The notes under the pieces were generated by a model. The model was not told the origin of the DNA and ran no database searches. It saw only the letters and a program-made list of their open reading frames with translations. The translations under genes were made by a program, and so were the position numbers. This document shows positions 40,021 through 48,422 of a stretch of DNA of 53,687 nt, one piece after another. Source of the stretch: Verrucomicrobiota bacterium (lineage in GTDB: Bacteria > Verrucomicrobiota > Verrucomicrobiia > Opitutales > Opitutaceae); NCBI GenBank assembly GCA_023433275.1, contig JAEZDN010000117.1, positions 1-53,687 on the forward strand. Direction: 5' to 3'. Within the stretch, counting starts at the first letter, position 1; each line of letters opens with the position of its first letter.

Positions 40021-40449
40021 TCAGCCGCGCGCCTGAAACCCGCCGTCGCGCGCACTCGTCCGCCGGATCAGGAGCGACGGGATGAATTGCAGGATCCCGA
40101 GCAGCGCCAGCACGAAAAGATCGTCGCGAAAGGCGCCGCCTAGGAAAATCCCCAGGATCCCGCACGCCTCCGCCATTGCCAGGCCAACCACAAAGAACGG
40201 CAGAGCCTTGGCGAGATCGCCGATGCCGGGCAGGACGAGCCAGCGGATCACAATGCTGACGAACAGCGGCACCAATCCCACCAGGTTCGTGAGCACCTCG
40301 GCCTGCGGCGACGGCTTCACCGGCCCACGCCCGAGCACCAGGTAGATCAGGACCAGTCCGCCGAGGATCGCGGCCCAAATCATCCACCAGACAAAAGGAA
40401 TCTGGCGGGTTGGCATGGAAGCGGGAGGGCGGGTGGGATCAGGGCTCAT
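40021..40449 (-). CDS. membrane protein of unknown function
   Basis: 142 residues with about four membrane helices (FVWWMIWAAILGGLVLIYLV, LTNLVGLVPLFVSIVIRWLVL, ALPFFVVGLAMAEACGILGIF, LFVLALLGILQFIPSLLI). Start at ATG 40449; a later ATG at 40416 is also possible. No family recognised. It lies 29 bp after the truncated aldehyde dehydrogenase gene on the same strand, so it may be the last gene of that transcript. Confidence 0.55.
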   Translation of the reverse strand: MSPDPTRPPASMPTRQIPFVWWMIWAAILGGLVLIYLVLGRGPVKPSPQAEVLTNLVGLVPLFVSIVIRWLVLPGIGDLAKALPFFVVGLAMAEACGILGIFLGGAFRDDLFVLALLGILQFIPSLLIRRTSARDGGFQARG

Positions 40450-40478
40450 GATTGAATCGTATTCGGCGCCGGCAGGGC

Positions 40479-41393
40479 TCACGCCCCAACGGGATGCCAC
40501 GTGGTCTTGAACTCGAGGGTGTCGCGAAGTTCATAGACGCTTTGGGCCTGGTCGGAAAACCAATCCATCGGTTGCTCGGCCTCGTGGAGCTTCACCCGCT
40601 TCACGCTTTCCGCGGCACCGAGCTTGAGCGCCTTGCGCTCCCCGGCATTCGCCACGCCGACGATGGCGCGCAGGTGCGTGTGCGTCGCCAGCGTGGGCAC
40701 GATTTCCTTGCGGAAGCCGGTGAGCAGATTCACCACGCCGCCCGGCAGGTCGCTCGTGGCGAGCATCTCGCCGAGCACGATCGCCGGGTAGGGGTCGGTG
40801 GACGAGGCGAGCGCGACGACCGTGTTGCCGCTCGTGATGACCGGCGCGAACAACGAGATGAGCGCCAGCAGAGGGTACTCGTCAGGCGCGAGCACGCCCA
40901 CGACGCCCATGGGTTCGGTCACGGTGAAATTGAAGTGCGGCGACGCGACCGGGTTCACGTTTCCAAGCACTTGCTCATACTTGTCGGCCCAGCCCGCGTA
41001 ATAGATGAGCCGGTCGATCGCGGCCGTGATTTCCTTCGCCGCCGCGCCCTTGGTGCGTGGGCGGCCCCGCGCATGTTCTTGCCCTTTCCGCGGCGGGGTC
41101 GCCGCGGCCCCAAGCATCAGCGCGTCGGCCATGTCGGCCTTCCGCGCCTCGAGCATCTCGGCGAGCCGGTAAATGATTTGCCCGCGGTTATAGGCCGTGC
41201 GTTTCGCCCAGCCGGGGCCGGCCTTGGCGGCGGCCTCGACGGCGTTGCGCAGATCCTTGCGCGTGCACTGCGGAATGTTGGCGAAGAAATTGCCCGCGGC
41301 GTCCTTGAGCGGAAAGGTGCGCGCGCTCTCGGAGCGAATGAATGCGCCGCCGACGTAAACCTTGGGCGTTTTGGTGATGGGGAGACGGCTCAT
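40479..41393 (-). CDS. truncated, non-catalytic aldehyde dehydrogenase
   Basis: 304 residues. It aligns by eye with the N-terminal part of ALDH proteins (KVYVGGAFIRSESARTF, VAVLAPDEYPLLALISLF-like near 165-185), but ends before the catalytic Cys and the later half of the fold: the last 35 residues (FSDQAQSVYELRDTL) are not ALDH-like. There is no C-x-x-catalytic loop and no general-base ELGGK. It is coded in the same block as a complete ALDH and deoC. A pseudo-ALDH partner, as in the second domain of ALDH16, is the best reading. A gene decay remnant is also possible. Confidence 0.75.
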   Translation of the reverse strand: MSRLPITKTPKVYVGGAFIRSESARTFPLKDAAGNFFANIPQCTRKDLRNAVEAAAKAGPGWAKRTAYNRGQIIYRLAEMLEARKADMADALMLGAAATPPRKGQEHARGRPRTKGAAAKEITAAIDRLIYYAGWADKYEQVLGNVNPVASPHFNFTVTEPMGVVGVLAPDEYPLLALISLFAPVITSGNTVVALASSTDPYPAIVLGEMLATSDLPGGVVNLLTGFRKEIVPTLATHTHLRAIVGVANAGERKALKLGAAESVKRVKLHEAEQPMDWFSDQAQSVYELRDTLEFKTTWHPVGA

Positions 41394-41504
41394 GAGTGGA
41401 GAAGGTTGACCACGAATGGACCCGAATTCACGCGAGCAGCCAGGAAGCCGGCTGGGCCGCAAACAGTCGATTCGTGTCTAGTCGAGTCCATTGGTGGTTG
41501 GGAA

Positions 41505-42869
41505 TCAGGCGGTGGTGGCCGGTGCGTCCTGCAAAATCGTTCTTTCCCGGTACCCGCGGGCAAAGAGGGCGAATACGACCATCGTCGCCAGGCAGAGGCC
41601 GGCGAAGAAGAGGTTGAACTGAACGCCGGAGATCTTGGCGGTCCCGTCGGGATTGCCGATGAACCAATAAACCAGGCTGGTGAAGAGATTGCCGGCGGAG
41701 ATCGCGAGCAGGTACAGACACATGACGGCTGACTTCATCTTCCGGGGCGCCTGCGTGTAGGCGAACTCGAGCGACGTGATCGACACCATCACCTCGCCGA
41801 GCGAAAGCAGCAGGAACGCCGGCGCCTGCCAGGCCACGTGCACCACCTGGCCGGCGTTGAGCCGGGATTCGATCCAGGCGACGAGCAGGAAGGAGCTCGC
41901 CGTCACCGCGAAACCCAGGACCATCTTGCGCAGGGGCGTGAGCGGATAGAACCGGCTGATCGCCGGGTAGAGCCAGTAAGTGCAGACGGGGATCAAGGTC
42001 AGGATGAAGACGCCATTCAGCACCTGCACCTGGCCCGGCTGGACCGTCATGGCATGGCCAAGGAACGAGATCTCCCGATCCAGCCTCGCTGCCTGCAGCA
42101 CCCATTCACCGCCGTGCTGGTCGTAGAGCGACCAGAACACTGCGATGAAAACATAGATGCCGGATAGCCGGGCCAGGATCCCCAGCCCTTCGCGATTGAA
42201 GCTCTCCTTGAAGAAGGAGGCGCCTGCCGGCGGGATGTGCGAGAATTTATAGCGCCCCGACCAGAAGACGATGGTTGCGAGCAGCATCAACCCGGCCGGG
42301 ACGCCGAAGGCCCAGCCGGCACCGTAACGGACCAGCAGGACCGACGTCAGCGCGATCGCGACCGACGAGCCGGAATTGATCGCAAAATAGAACCAACCGA
42401 AGGCGCGGGACAGGAGGTGCTGGTTGCCGGCGCCAAATTGGTCGCCGACATGCGCCGAGACGCATGGCTTGATGCCGCCGGACCCCAGCGCAATGAGGCC
42501 CAGGCCGATGAAGAGCCCGGTCCGCGTGTGATCGTAGGCGAGGACGAGGCTGCCCAAACAGTACACGAGGGAGAGCCAGATGATGGTTCGGTACTTGCCC
42601 CAAAATACATCAGCCAGCACGGCCCCGATCACCGGCAGGGCGTAATTCGTGGTCATGAAGATGTGGTACCAGAACTTAGCCTCGTTGGGCGCCATCGGGT
42701 CGGGCTGTCCCGCGCTGTTCAACAGATGGCCCGTCATGAACACGACGAGGATAGAGCGCATCCCGTAGAAATTGAACCGCTCGGCGGCCTCGTTGCCGAC
42801 GATGTACGGGATGCCCGGGGGCATCTTGTCGGTCTTGAGCGGGGCGGTGATGAATTGCTTTTCGGCCAT
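41505..42869 (-). CDS. POT/PTR-family MFS peptide transporter
   Basis: 454 residues with about 12 membrane helices. Family marks: an N-terminal EAAERFNFYGMRSILVVF (about 26-44, the ExxER-type proton-coupling motif) and GGIKPCVSAHVGDQFG (about 130-146, the PTR2 signature). Such transporters import di- and tripeptides or, in some clades, other small molecules with protons. It lies between the zinc-ribbon protein and the truncated ALDH in the deoC block, but its substrate in that setting is unknown. Confidence 0.88.
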   Translation of the reverse strand: MAEKQFITAPLKTDKMPPGIPYIVGNEAAERFNFYGMRSILVVFMTGHLLNSAGQPDPMAPNEAKFWYHIFMTTNYALPVIGAVLADVFWGKYRTIIWLSLVYCLGSLVLAYDHTRTGLFIGLGLIALGSGGIKPCVSAHVGDQFGAGNQHLLSRAFGWFYFAINSGSSVAIALTSVLLVRYGAGWAFGVPAGLMLLATIVFWSGRYKFSHIPPAGASFFKESFNREGLGILARLSGIYVFIAVFWSLYDQHGGEWVLQAARLDREISFLGHAMTVQPGQVQVLNGVFILTLIPVCTYWLYPAISRFYPLTPLRKMVLGFAVTASSFLLVAWIESRLNAGQVVHVAWQAPAFLLLSLGEVMVSITSLEFAYTQAPRKMKSAVMCLYLLAISAGNLFTSLVYWFIGNPDGTAKISGVQFNLFFAGLCLATMVVFALFARGYRERTILQDAPATTA

Positions 42870-42875
42870 GAAAAA

Positions 42876-43136
42876 TCAGCGGAAGATGAACGCGACGATC
42901 AGCGCCGCGAGGGTGAGAAGGCCAGCCATCGGCCAGAGCCAGGACGGCGCGCGTCGGTTCGGGCGCGGCGCCTCGTCGGCGAAAGCCGTGTCCGGCAAAT
43001 CGAGGCCGTCGTAGCGCGTGGTTTCCTCGTTCCAACCCGAGCGCTCGTCGGCGCCGCAGCCCGGGCAGGCCCGGGCGTTTCGCGGCACGCTTGCACCGCA
43101 AACGGGACATTCAGTGGGAGGAGTGAAGGCAGACAT
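42876..43136 (-). CDS. zinc-ribbon membrane protein
   Basis: 86 residues. Two CxxC pairs (CPVCG at about 10-14 and CPGCG at 24-28) form a small zinc ribbon; a charged middle and a C-terminal membrane helix (WPMAGLLTLAALIVAFIF) follow. Function unknown; the ribbon-plus-anchor layout is common in small regulatory or membrane-assembly proteins. Start at ATG 43136. Seven bp before the transporter gene. Confidence 0.8.
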   Translation of the reverse strand: MSAFTPPTECPVCGASVPRNARACPGCGADERSGWNEETTRYDGLDLPDTAFADEAPRPNRRAPSWLWPMAGLLTLAALIVAFIFR

Positions 43137-43258
43137 GGAAACTCGCCGTTCATCTTTCTCTTAATCGTTCTCTTTCTCGTTCTGCCTTCCGGCAGCGCCC
43201 ATCTCCCAGGCAGGAGAAAGATTAAGATTACGAGAAAGAGAAAGATTCATCGGAGACC
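43137..43258. repeat. purine/pyrimidine-rich imperfect inverted repeat
   Basis: Between the zinc-ribbon and ALDH genes lie a pyrimidine-rich half (TCTTTCTCTTAATCGTTCTC near 43153) and a purine-rich half (GGAGAAAGATTAAGATTACG near 43212) that pair over much of their length. Short TTAAGA and GAGAAAGA units recur. No coding frame fits. Confidence 0.5.
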
Positions 43259-44770
43259 TCAAACCAGCTTGCAGTAATCCAGCAGCCCCTGGCGTCCGCC
43301 TTCGCGGCCGAAGCCGGATTCCTTGTAGCCGCCGAAGGGCGACGTGGGGTCGAACTTGTTGTAGGTGTTGGCCCACACCACACCGGCCTTGAGATCCGTG
43401 CTCATTTTGAGAATGCGCGAACCCTTGTCGGTCCACACGCCGGCGCTCAGGCCATAGGCGGTGTTGTTGGCCTTCTCCACCGCCTCGTCGAGCGTGCGGA
43501 AAGTCAGCACGCTGAGCACCGGCCCGAAGATTTCCTCGCGCGCGATGCGATGGCTCATCGAGACGCCGGAGAAAACCGTCGGCCGGAAATAATACCCCTT
43601 CGACGGCAGCTTGCAGGAGGGCTGGAACATCTCCGCGCCCTCCTTCACGCCGGCGCCGACGAGTTTCTCGATGCGCGTGAGCTGTTCCTTGGAATTGATC
43701 GCACCGATGTCGGTGTTCTTGTCGAGCGGATCGCCGACGCGGAGCGTACGGATGCGTGTCTTCAGCTTGGCCAGCACGGCGGCGGCCACGGGCTCATGCA
43801 CCAACAGGCGCGAACCGGCACAGCAAACATGGCCTTGGTTGAAGAAGATGCCATTGACGATGCCCTCGACGGCCTGGTCGAGCGGGGCGTCGTCGAACAC
43901 GATGTTCGCCGCCTTGCCGCCGAGTTCCATGGTCATCTTCTTGTCCGTGCCCGCGAGCGACCGCATGATGATCTTGCCGACCTCGGTTGAGCCGGTGAAC
44001 GCAACCTTGGCGGCCGTCGGGTGGTTCATCACCGCGGCGCCGGTGTCGCCGAAACCCGTGACGATGTTGACCGTGCCCGGGGGCAGGCCGGCGTCCTGGA
44101 TGATCTCGGCAAACTTCAGTGCCGTGACGCTGGTGGTCTCGGCCGGCTTGATGACGATCGTGTTGCCCATGGCCAGCGCCGGGGCGAGCTTCCACGCCAT
44201 CATCAGCAACGGGAAATTCCACGGGATGACTTGCCCGACCACCCCGAGCGGCGCGACCTTGCGGCCGGGAGCCACGTAGTCGAGTTTGTCGGCCCAGCCG
44301 GCATGATAGAAGAAATGCGCCGCCGCCATCGGCACGTCGAAGTCGCGCGATTCCTTGATCGGCTTGCCGCCGTCCATCGTCTCAGCCACCGCGAACTCGC
44401 GGGCCCGGTCCTGCAGCAGGCGCGCGAGACGGAAAATGTATTTCGCGCGCTCGCGGCCCGGCAGCTTGCCCCAGGTGGTGTCGAAAGCCTTCCTTGCCGC
44501 GGCGTAGGCGGCATCGACATCGGCCGCGTTGGCCTGCGCGATCTCGGCGAGCTTGGTTTCGTTGGCCGGGTTGATGGAGTCGAAATATTTGCCGGAGGAC
44601 GGCGCGACAAACTTGCCGCCGATGAAGAGATCATAGCGGGCCTTCAGCCGCGGATCAGCGGTCTCGGGCGCGGGATCGAATTCCCAAAGGTCACCGAAGA
44701 TGAGCTCGGGCGTGGCGCGACCCTGGTGGCGCGAGGCGGGACGTTTTTTTGCGGAGGTGATGGTGGACAT
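43259..44770 (-). CDS. aldehyde dehydrogenase (catalytic)
   Basis: 503 residues, full-length ALDH. Catalytic Cys316 in NQGHVCCAGSR, general base Glu282 in MELGGK, and VIPWNFPLLM for NAD binding near 181-190. It oxidises an aldehyde with NAD(P). Coded immediately after deoC on the same strand, it probably oxidises the acetaldehyde or glyceraldehyde-type products of DERA. The start is ATG 44770; a longer frame is rejected as the leader has no ALDH features. Confidence 0.93.
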   Translation of the reverse strand: MSTITSAKKRPASRHQGRATPELIFGDLWEFDPAPETADPRLKARYDLFIGGKFVAPSSGKYFDSINPANETKLAEIAQANAADVDAAYAAARKAFDTTWGKLPGRERAKYIFRLARLLQDRAREFAVAETMDGGKPIKESRDFDVPMAAAHFFYHAGWADKLDYVAPGRKVAPLGVVGQVIPWNFPLLMMAWKLAPALAMGNTIVIKPAETTSVTALKFAEIIQDAGLPPGTVNIVTGFGDTGAAVMNHPTAAKVAFTGSTEVGKIIMRSLAGTDKKMTMELGGKAANIVFDDAPLDQAVEGIVNGIFFNQGHVCCAGSRLLVHEPVAAAVLAKLKTRIRTLRVGDPLDKNTDIGAINSKEQLTRIEKLVGAGVKEGAEMFQPSCKLPSKGYYFRPTVFSGVSMSHRIAREEIFGPVLSVLTFRTLDEAVEKANNTAYGLSAGVWTDKGSRILKMSTDLKAGVVWANTYNKFDPTSPFGGYKESGFGREGGRQGLLDYCKLV

Positions 44771-44866
44771 TCCAGAGGGGGCCTCACGCAAAGGACGCAA
44801 TGGTCGCAAGGGATCGGCGGGGTGTTTTCTTGGCGAACTTTGCGTCCTTGGCGTGAGGAAAAATGA
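44771..44866. repeat. imperfect inverted repeat between ALDH and deoC
   Basis: CCTCACGCAAAGGACGCAAT-like sequence near 44782-44810 faces TTTGCGTCCTTGGCGTGAGG near 44839-44858. The two arms pair over about 20 bases. Hairpins of this GCAAAGGACGC type are seen in many environmental bacterial genomes, by memory only. The 96-bp gap holds nothing else. Confidence 0.5.
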
Positions 44867-45805
44867 CTAGTAGCTCTCGGCGGCCTCGCTGAAATAATAC
44901 GGAGCCTGGTAGGCGCCGGTCTTTTCCTTCTCGAGCTGGCGGAGCAGGTCGTTGAGCAGCGAGGAGGCGCCGAAGCGGTAGCGGGTGTTGTTGAGCCACT
45001 CGTCACCGAGCGTCTCCTTGACGGCGATCAGGAACTGCAACGCTTGCTTGGCGGTGCGAATGCCTCCGGCCGGCTTCATCGCGATCGGCACGCCCGTATC
45101 GAGGTAGAAATCGCGGATCGCCTCGATCATCACCTGGTTGTTGCCGAGCGTGGCGTTGAGGGAGGTCTTGCCGGTGCTGGTCTTGATGAAATCGTTCGGC
45201 CGCAGGACGCGCATCGCGAGGAAGGAGGCGCCGCGGATGTTGTCGTAGGTTTCCAGTTCGCTGACTTCGAGGATGACCTTGAGCGTGGCCGCGCCGCAGG
45301 CGTCGCGCACCGCGGCGATCTCGTCCTGGACCAATTGAAATTCCCCCGCGAGGAACGCCCCGCGGTTGATCACCATGTCGATTTCGTCGGCGCCGTCCGC
45401 CACGGCTCCCTTCACTTCCGCCAGCCGGGTGCGAAGGGGCGCCTGCCCGGAGGGAAAGGCGGTCGCGACCGAGGCGATGCGAACTCCGGTGTCCTCGCCC
45501 AGCGCGCGGCGGGCGTGTTTCACCATCGACGGATAGACGCACACCGCGGCGACCTGCGGAATCGACGGATCGTCATGCGGGCGCAGGGCCTTCTGGCAGA
45601 GCGAGGCTACCTTGCCGGGCGTGTCCTTGCCCTCGAGCGTGGTGAGATCGACCATGGTCACCGCGGTCTTCAGGCCCCAAAGCTTGGCGTGCTTCTTGAT
45701 GCTCCGGGTGGCGTACTTGGCGACCCGCTCCTCGATTCCCACCTGATCGACGGAACCGATCTCATTGAACAATCGCCGGAGCGCGGCTTGGGCGGTGACT
45801 GGCAT
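44867..45805 (-). CDS. deoC: deoxyribose-phosphate aldolase, long form
   Basis: 312 residues. The active-site lysine motif FIKTSTGKT is near 197, AAVCVYPSMV near 86, and a long N-terminal extension (about 1-60; ARRLF-to-KKHAKLWGLKTAVTMVDLT) is present. The long form resembles eukaryotic and Mycobacterium-type DERA more than the 250-residue E. coli enzyme. It cleaves 2-deoxyribose 5-phosphate to acetaldehyde and glyceraldehyde 3-phosphate. The neighbouring ALDH could remove acetaldehyde. First gene of the minus-strand block. Confidence 0.93.
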   Translation of the reverse strand: MPVTAQAALRRLFNEIGSVDQVGIEERVAKYATRSIKKHAKLWGLKTAVTMVDLTTLEGKDTPGKVASLCQKALRPHDDPSIPQVAAVCVYPSMVKHARRALGEDTGVRIASVATAFPSGQAPLRTRLAEVKGAVADGADEIDMVINRGAFLAGEFQLVQDEIAAVRDACGAATLKVILEVSELETYDNIRGASFLAMRVLRPNDFIKTSTGKTSLNATLGNNQVMIEAIRDFYLDTGVPIAMKPAGGIRTAKQALQFLIAVKETLGDEWLNNTRYRFGASSLLNDLLRQLEKEKTGAYQAPYYFSEAAESY

Positions 45806-45916
45806 TGTCCGCGGAATATCCTGTCATAAGTTCCCGAAAACAACGCCAAAGTCTCCCCGGCCGAACCGCGAATCCCGCCATGGACTTCGCCGGCCTCCGT
45901 GCCACGCTTTCCTGCC

Positions 45917-46462
45917 ATGCCGACCTTGTTGGACCAGCTCGTCGACGGCCCCGCCTGGGCGCGGGGTCACAGCGCCCGCGTCGCGGCACAGGCGATCAGC
46001 CAGCCCGGGCTGGTTGATGAACTGTTTGACGGCCTCGCCGACGACCATGCCGGCATCCGCAATCGCGCGGCGCGCGCCTTGGAGGAGGTGTCGCGGTCGC
46101 GGCCTGACCTGCTGTTGCCCTACAAGCGCGAACTCCTCACCCGCGTGTGGCGGATCGAGCACTGGATCGTCCGCTCCCATCTCTGCCGGATGCTGCCGCG
46201 GCTGGGCCTGAATGCGACGGAACGCCGGCGCGCCCTGGCGCTGGCCCACGCCTGGCTTCGCGACGGCACCATTGTTGTGCAGGCCGATGCGCTCGAATGC
46301 ATCGTCCGGCTCAGCACTGCACCGGGCATCGCGGACGGCCCGGCAGCCGCCGCGCGGCTGGTCGAGGAATGCGCCGCCCATGGTGGGTCCCCCGCCGTGC
46401 GCGCCCGGGCCCGCATCCTGCGCAAGCACCTTGCGAAACTTGCGCGTACGGTCCCCTCCTGA
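45917..46462 (+). CDS. HEAT-like helical repeat protein
   Basis: 181 residues, helical, with repeating pairs (HAGIRNRAARALEEVSRSRP, WIVRSHLCRMLPRLGLNATE, IVVQADALECIVRLSTAPG). The pattern is HEAT/armadillo-like. No function can be given beyond protein binding. Start at ATG 45917; an in-frame upstream ATG adds six residues. First gene of a plus-strand chain with the thioesterase 21 bp later. Divergent from deoC. Confidence 0.68.
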   Translation: MPTLLDQLVDGPAWARGHSARVAAQAISQPGLVDELFDGLADDHAGIRNRAARALEEVSRSRPDLLLPYKRELLTRVWRIEHWIVRSHLCRMLPRLGLNATERRRALALAHAWLRDGTIVVQADALECIVRLSTAPGIADGPAAAARLVEECAAHGGSPAVRARARILRKHLAKLARTVPS

Positions 46463-46483
46463 TTGCCTGCCCGAGAGTTCGTC

Positions 46484-46885
46484 ATGTCCGATCCCGCCTC
46501 CATTTCCCCCCAAGGTGAACTCGTCATCCGCACCATCGCGATGCCGGCCAACACCAATTCCAATGGCGACATGTTCGGTGGCTGGCTGGTTTCGCAGATG
46601 GATTTGGGCGGCGCGATCCTCGCCCGCAACCTGGCCCACAGCCGGATCACCACGGTGGCCATCGACGCCATGGCGTTCCACTACCCGGTGTACGTGGGCG
46701 ACATCGTGAGCTGCCATGCCTCGCTGGCGAAAATCGGCCGCACTTCCCTGCGCATCGAGGTCGAGGCTTGGGCGCAGCGTCAAAAGGGCGGGGAGCACGT
46801 TCGCGTCACCACCGGCACCTTCACCTATGTCGCAATTGATGACCGCGGCCGCCCGCAACCCGTGACCCGCCCCGCTGCCCCATGA
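46484..46885 (+). CDS. YciA-type acyl-CoA thioesterase (hot-dog fold)
   Basis: 133 residues. The hot-dog signature is NSNGDMFGGWLVSQMDLGGA (about 25-44), with Asp in QMD and Asn/Asp upstream as catalytic candidates, and VDVV-like HYPVYVGDIVSCHASLAKIG for the second half. It hydrolyses acyl-CoA. Start at ATG 46484, where the family opening begins. It overlaps the next gene by 4 bp. Confidence 0.88.
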   Translation: MSDPASISPQGELVIRTIAMPANTNSNGDMFGGWLVSQMDLGGAILARNLAHSRITTVAIDAMAFHYPVYVGDIVSCHASLAKIGRTSLRIEVEAWAQRQKGGEHVRVTTGTFTYVAIDDRGRPQPVTRPAAP

Positions 46886-47382
46886 ATCTTCGCTTCACCC
46901 GGCAGCTGGTCCTCCTTCTGGTTTTCACCTGGGCTTCGGGCGCGACCTCCCTGGCGCAACGGAACCCCGCCGGCCAGGTGCTGCTCGGCGCGCCGGAGCT
47001 GGCGGTCGTGGCGACGGTTCGCGCAGCGGATGACGAACGCGTGGCCGCCACCCTCGCCGCGGACCCGGCCCGCCTGGCTGCCATTTATTCGGATCAACTC
47101 CACTATGCGCATTCCAACGGGACCATTGATTCCAAGGAGTCCTTCATGGAATCCCTGACCAGCGGCCGGACCGACTACCAGGCAATCGACTATCCCGAAC
47201 GCGAATTCCTGCCGATTGCGCCGGGCATCGTGCTGATGAAAGGGCGGGCGATGATTCGCCTCGGCGGGAAGGAGACCCCGCGGTTGATTGATTTAAACTA
47301 CCTGGCCGTCTGGCGCCAGGAGGACGGCAGGTGGAGATTCCTCGCATGGCAGTCTTGTCGCAATCCCGAGGCTGCGCTGTAA
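46882..47382 (+). CDS. secreted NTF2-like (DUF4440-type) protein
   Basis: 166 residues. Signal peptide (QLVLLLVFTWASGATSLA), then an NTF2-like domain: LAAIYSDQLHYAHSNGTIDSKE and YQAIDYPEREFLPI, then YLAVWRQEDGRWRFLAWQS at the end, which is the typical DUF4440 strand. Such domains bind small ligands or act as enzymes. It overlaps the thioesterase stop by 4 bp and lies 36 bp before rarD. Confidence 0.82.
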   Translation: MNLRFTRQLVLLLVFTWASGATSLAQRNPAGQVLLGAPELAVVATVRAADDERVAATLAADPARLAAIYSDQLHYAHSNGTIDSKESFMESLTSGRTDYQAIDYPEREFLPIAPGIVLMKGRAMIRLGGKETPRLIDLNYLAVWRQEDGRWRFLAWQSCRNPEAAL

Positions 47383-47418
47383 CGCCGGGATTTCGGCCGC
47401 GGTGATCGGGGGAGCCGT

Positions 47419-48378
47419 TTGACGCGCCGCCGCGCCGCGCCCAGGCTGGTCCGCTTGTCCTCCCCGGCATCATCTCCTCCTTCCTCCCAACGCGGCGCCG
47501 TGGCCGCCGCGGGGGCGTTTCTTTTCTGGGGCGTGGTGCCGGTTTACTGGAAGCAGATGCATGAAGTGCCCGCCGCCGAGCTCATTGCCCACCGCATCGT
47601 CTGGTCGCTCGTCTTTCTCGTCGCCGTCGTGGCGTGGCAGGGAAGCTTCGCCACGCTCCGCCCGGGCTTCGCCACGCCCCGCGCCATCGGCCTGAATCTT
47701 CTCGCCGGAATTTTGCTCACGCTGAACTGGGGCGTCTATGTCTGGGCGGTGAATGAAGGGCACGTGATCGAGACCAGCCTCGGCTATTTCCTCGTGCCGC
47801 TCTGCAACGTGGCCGTGGGGTCCCTCGTGTTGCGGGAGAAACTCCGGCCGCGACAGTGGGTGGCCATCGCCCTCGCCGCCGCGGGCGTGCTGCTGCTGCT
47901 GCTGCGGGTCGGCCATGTCCCGTGGATCGCCCTTTCGCTCGCCATCACCTGGACCTCCTACGGCCTGCTGAAACGGAAATCGTCGCTGGGACCCATCGCG
48001 GGCCTGACGGTCGAGACGCTCTTGCTCTTTCCCATCGCGGCCGCGTGGCTGCTGGCCTGGCATCACCAAGGCACGGGCGCGCTCGGCCGGGTCGACCTCC
48101 CCACCCAGGTATTCGTGCTGAGCGCCGGCGTGGTCACGGCGATTCCCCTGCTCCTCTTCGCGTACGGCGCGCAACGCATCCGCCTGGCCACGCTTGGACT
48201 CCTGCAATACCTCGCACCCACGGCCCAGTTCCTCATCGGGCTGTTTCTGTACCGCGAGCCCTTTGACGCCGCGCGCCTGCAGGCCTTCGGTCTGATCTGG
48301 ATCGGCCTGGCCATCTACACGGCGGATGCCTTCTGGTTCCAGCGGCGTCTCATCCTCAAGGCCGCGGGCGTGGGCTGA
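47419..48378 (+). CDS. rarD: RarD/EamA-family transporter
   Basis: 319 residues with ten predicted membrane helices, in two EamA halves. The opening GAVAAAGAFLFWGVVPVYWK and the later NWGVYVWAVNEGHVIETSLGY are RarD marks. Possible drug/metabolite efflux; RarD family substrates are not settled. The start is TTG 47419 with GGGGGAG directly upstream (short spacing), otherwise a later TTG. In one chain with the genes before it. Confidence 0.88.
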   Translation: MTRRRAAPRLVRLSSPASSPPSSQRGAVAAAGAFLFWGVVPVYWKQMHEVPAAELIAHRIVWSLVFLVAVVAWQGSFATLRPGFATPRAIGLNLLAGILLTLNWGVYVWAVNEGHVIETSLGYFLVPLCNVAVGSLVLREKLRPRQWVAIALAAAGVLLLLLRVGHVPWIALSLAITWTSYGLLKRKSSLGPIAGLTVETLLLFPIAAAWLLAWHHQGTGALGRVDLPTQVFVLSAGVVTAIPLLLFAYGAQRIRLATLGLLQYLAPTAQFLIGLFLYREPFDAARLQAFGLIWIGLAIYTADAFWFQRRLILKAAGVG

Positions 48379-48422
48379 GCGCTTGCGTCAACACGTTCCT
48401 TGGGCTCCTGTTGCGCCACCCC

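Noticed and set aside
38249..40036. Long plus-strand frame opposite the binding-protein kinase
   Set aside because: The minus-strand frame has the complete kinase and sensor motifs.
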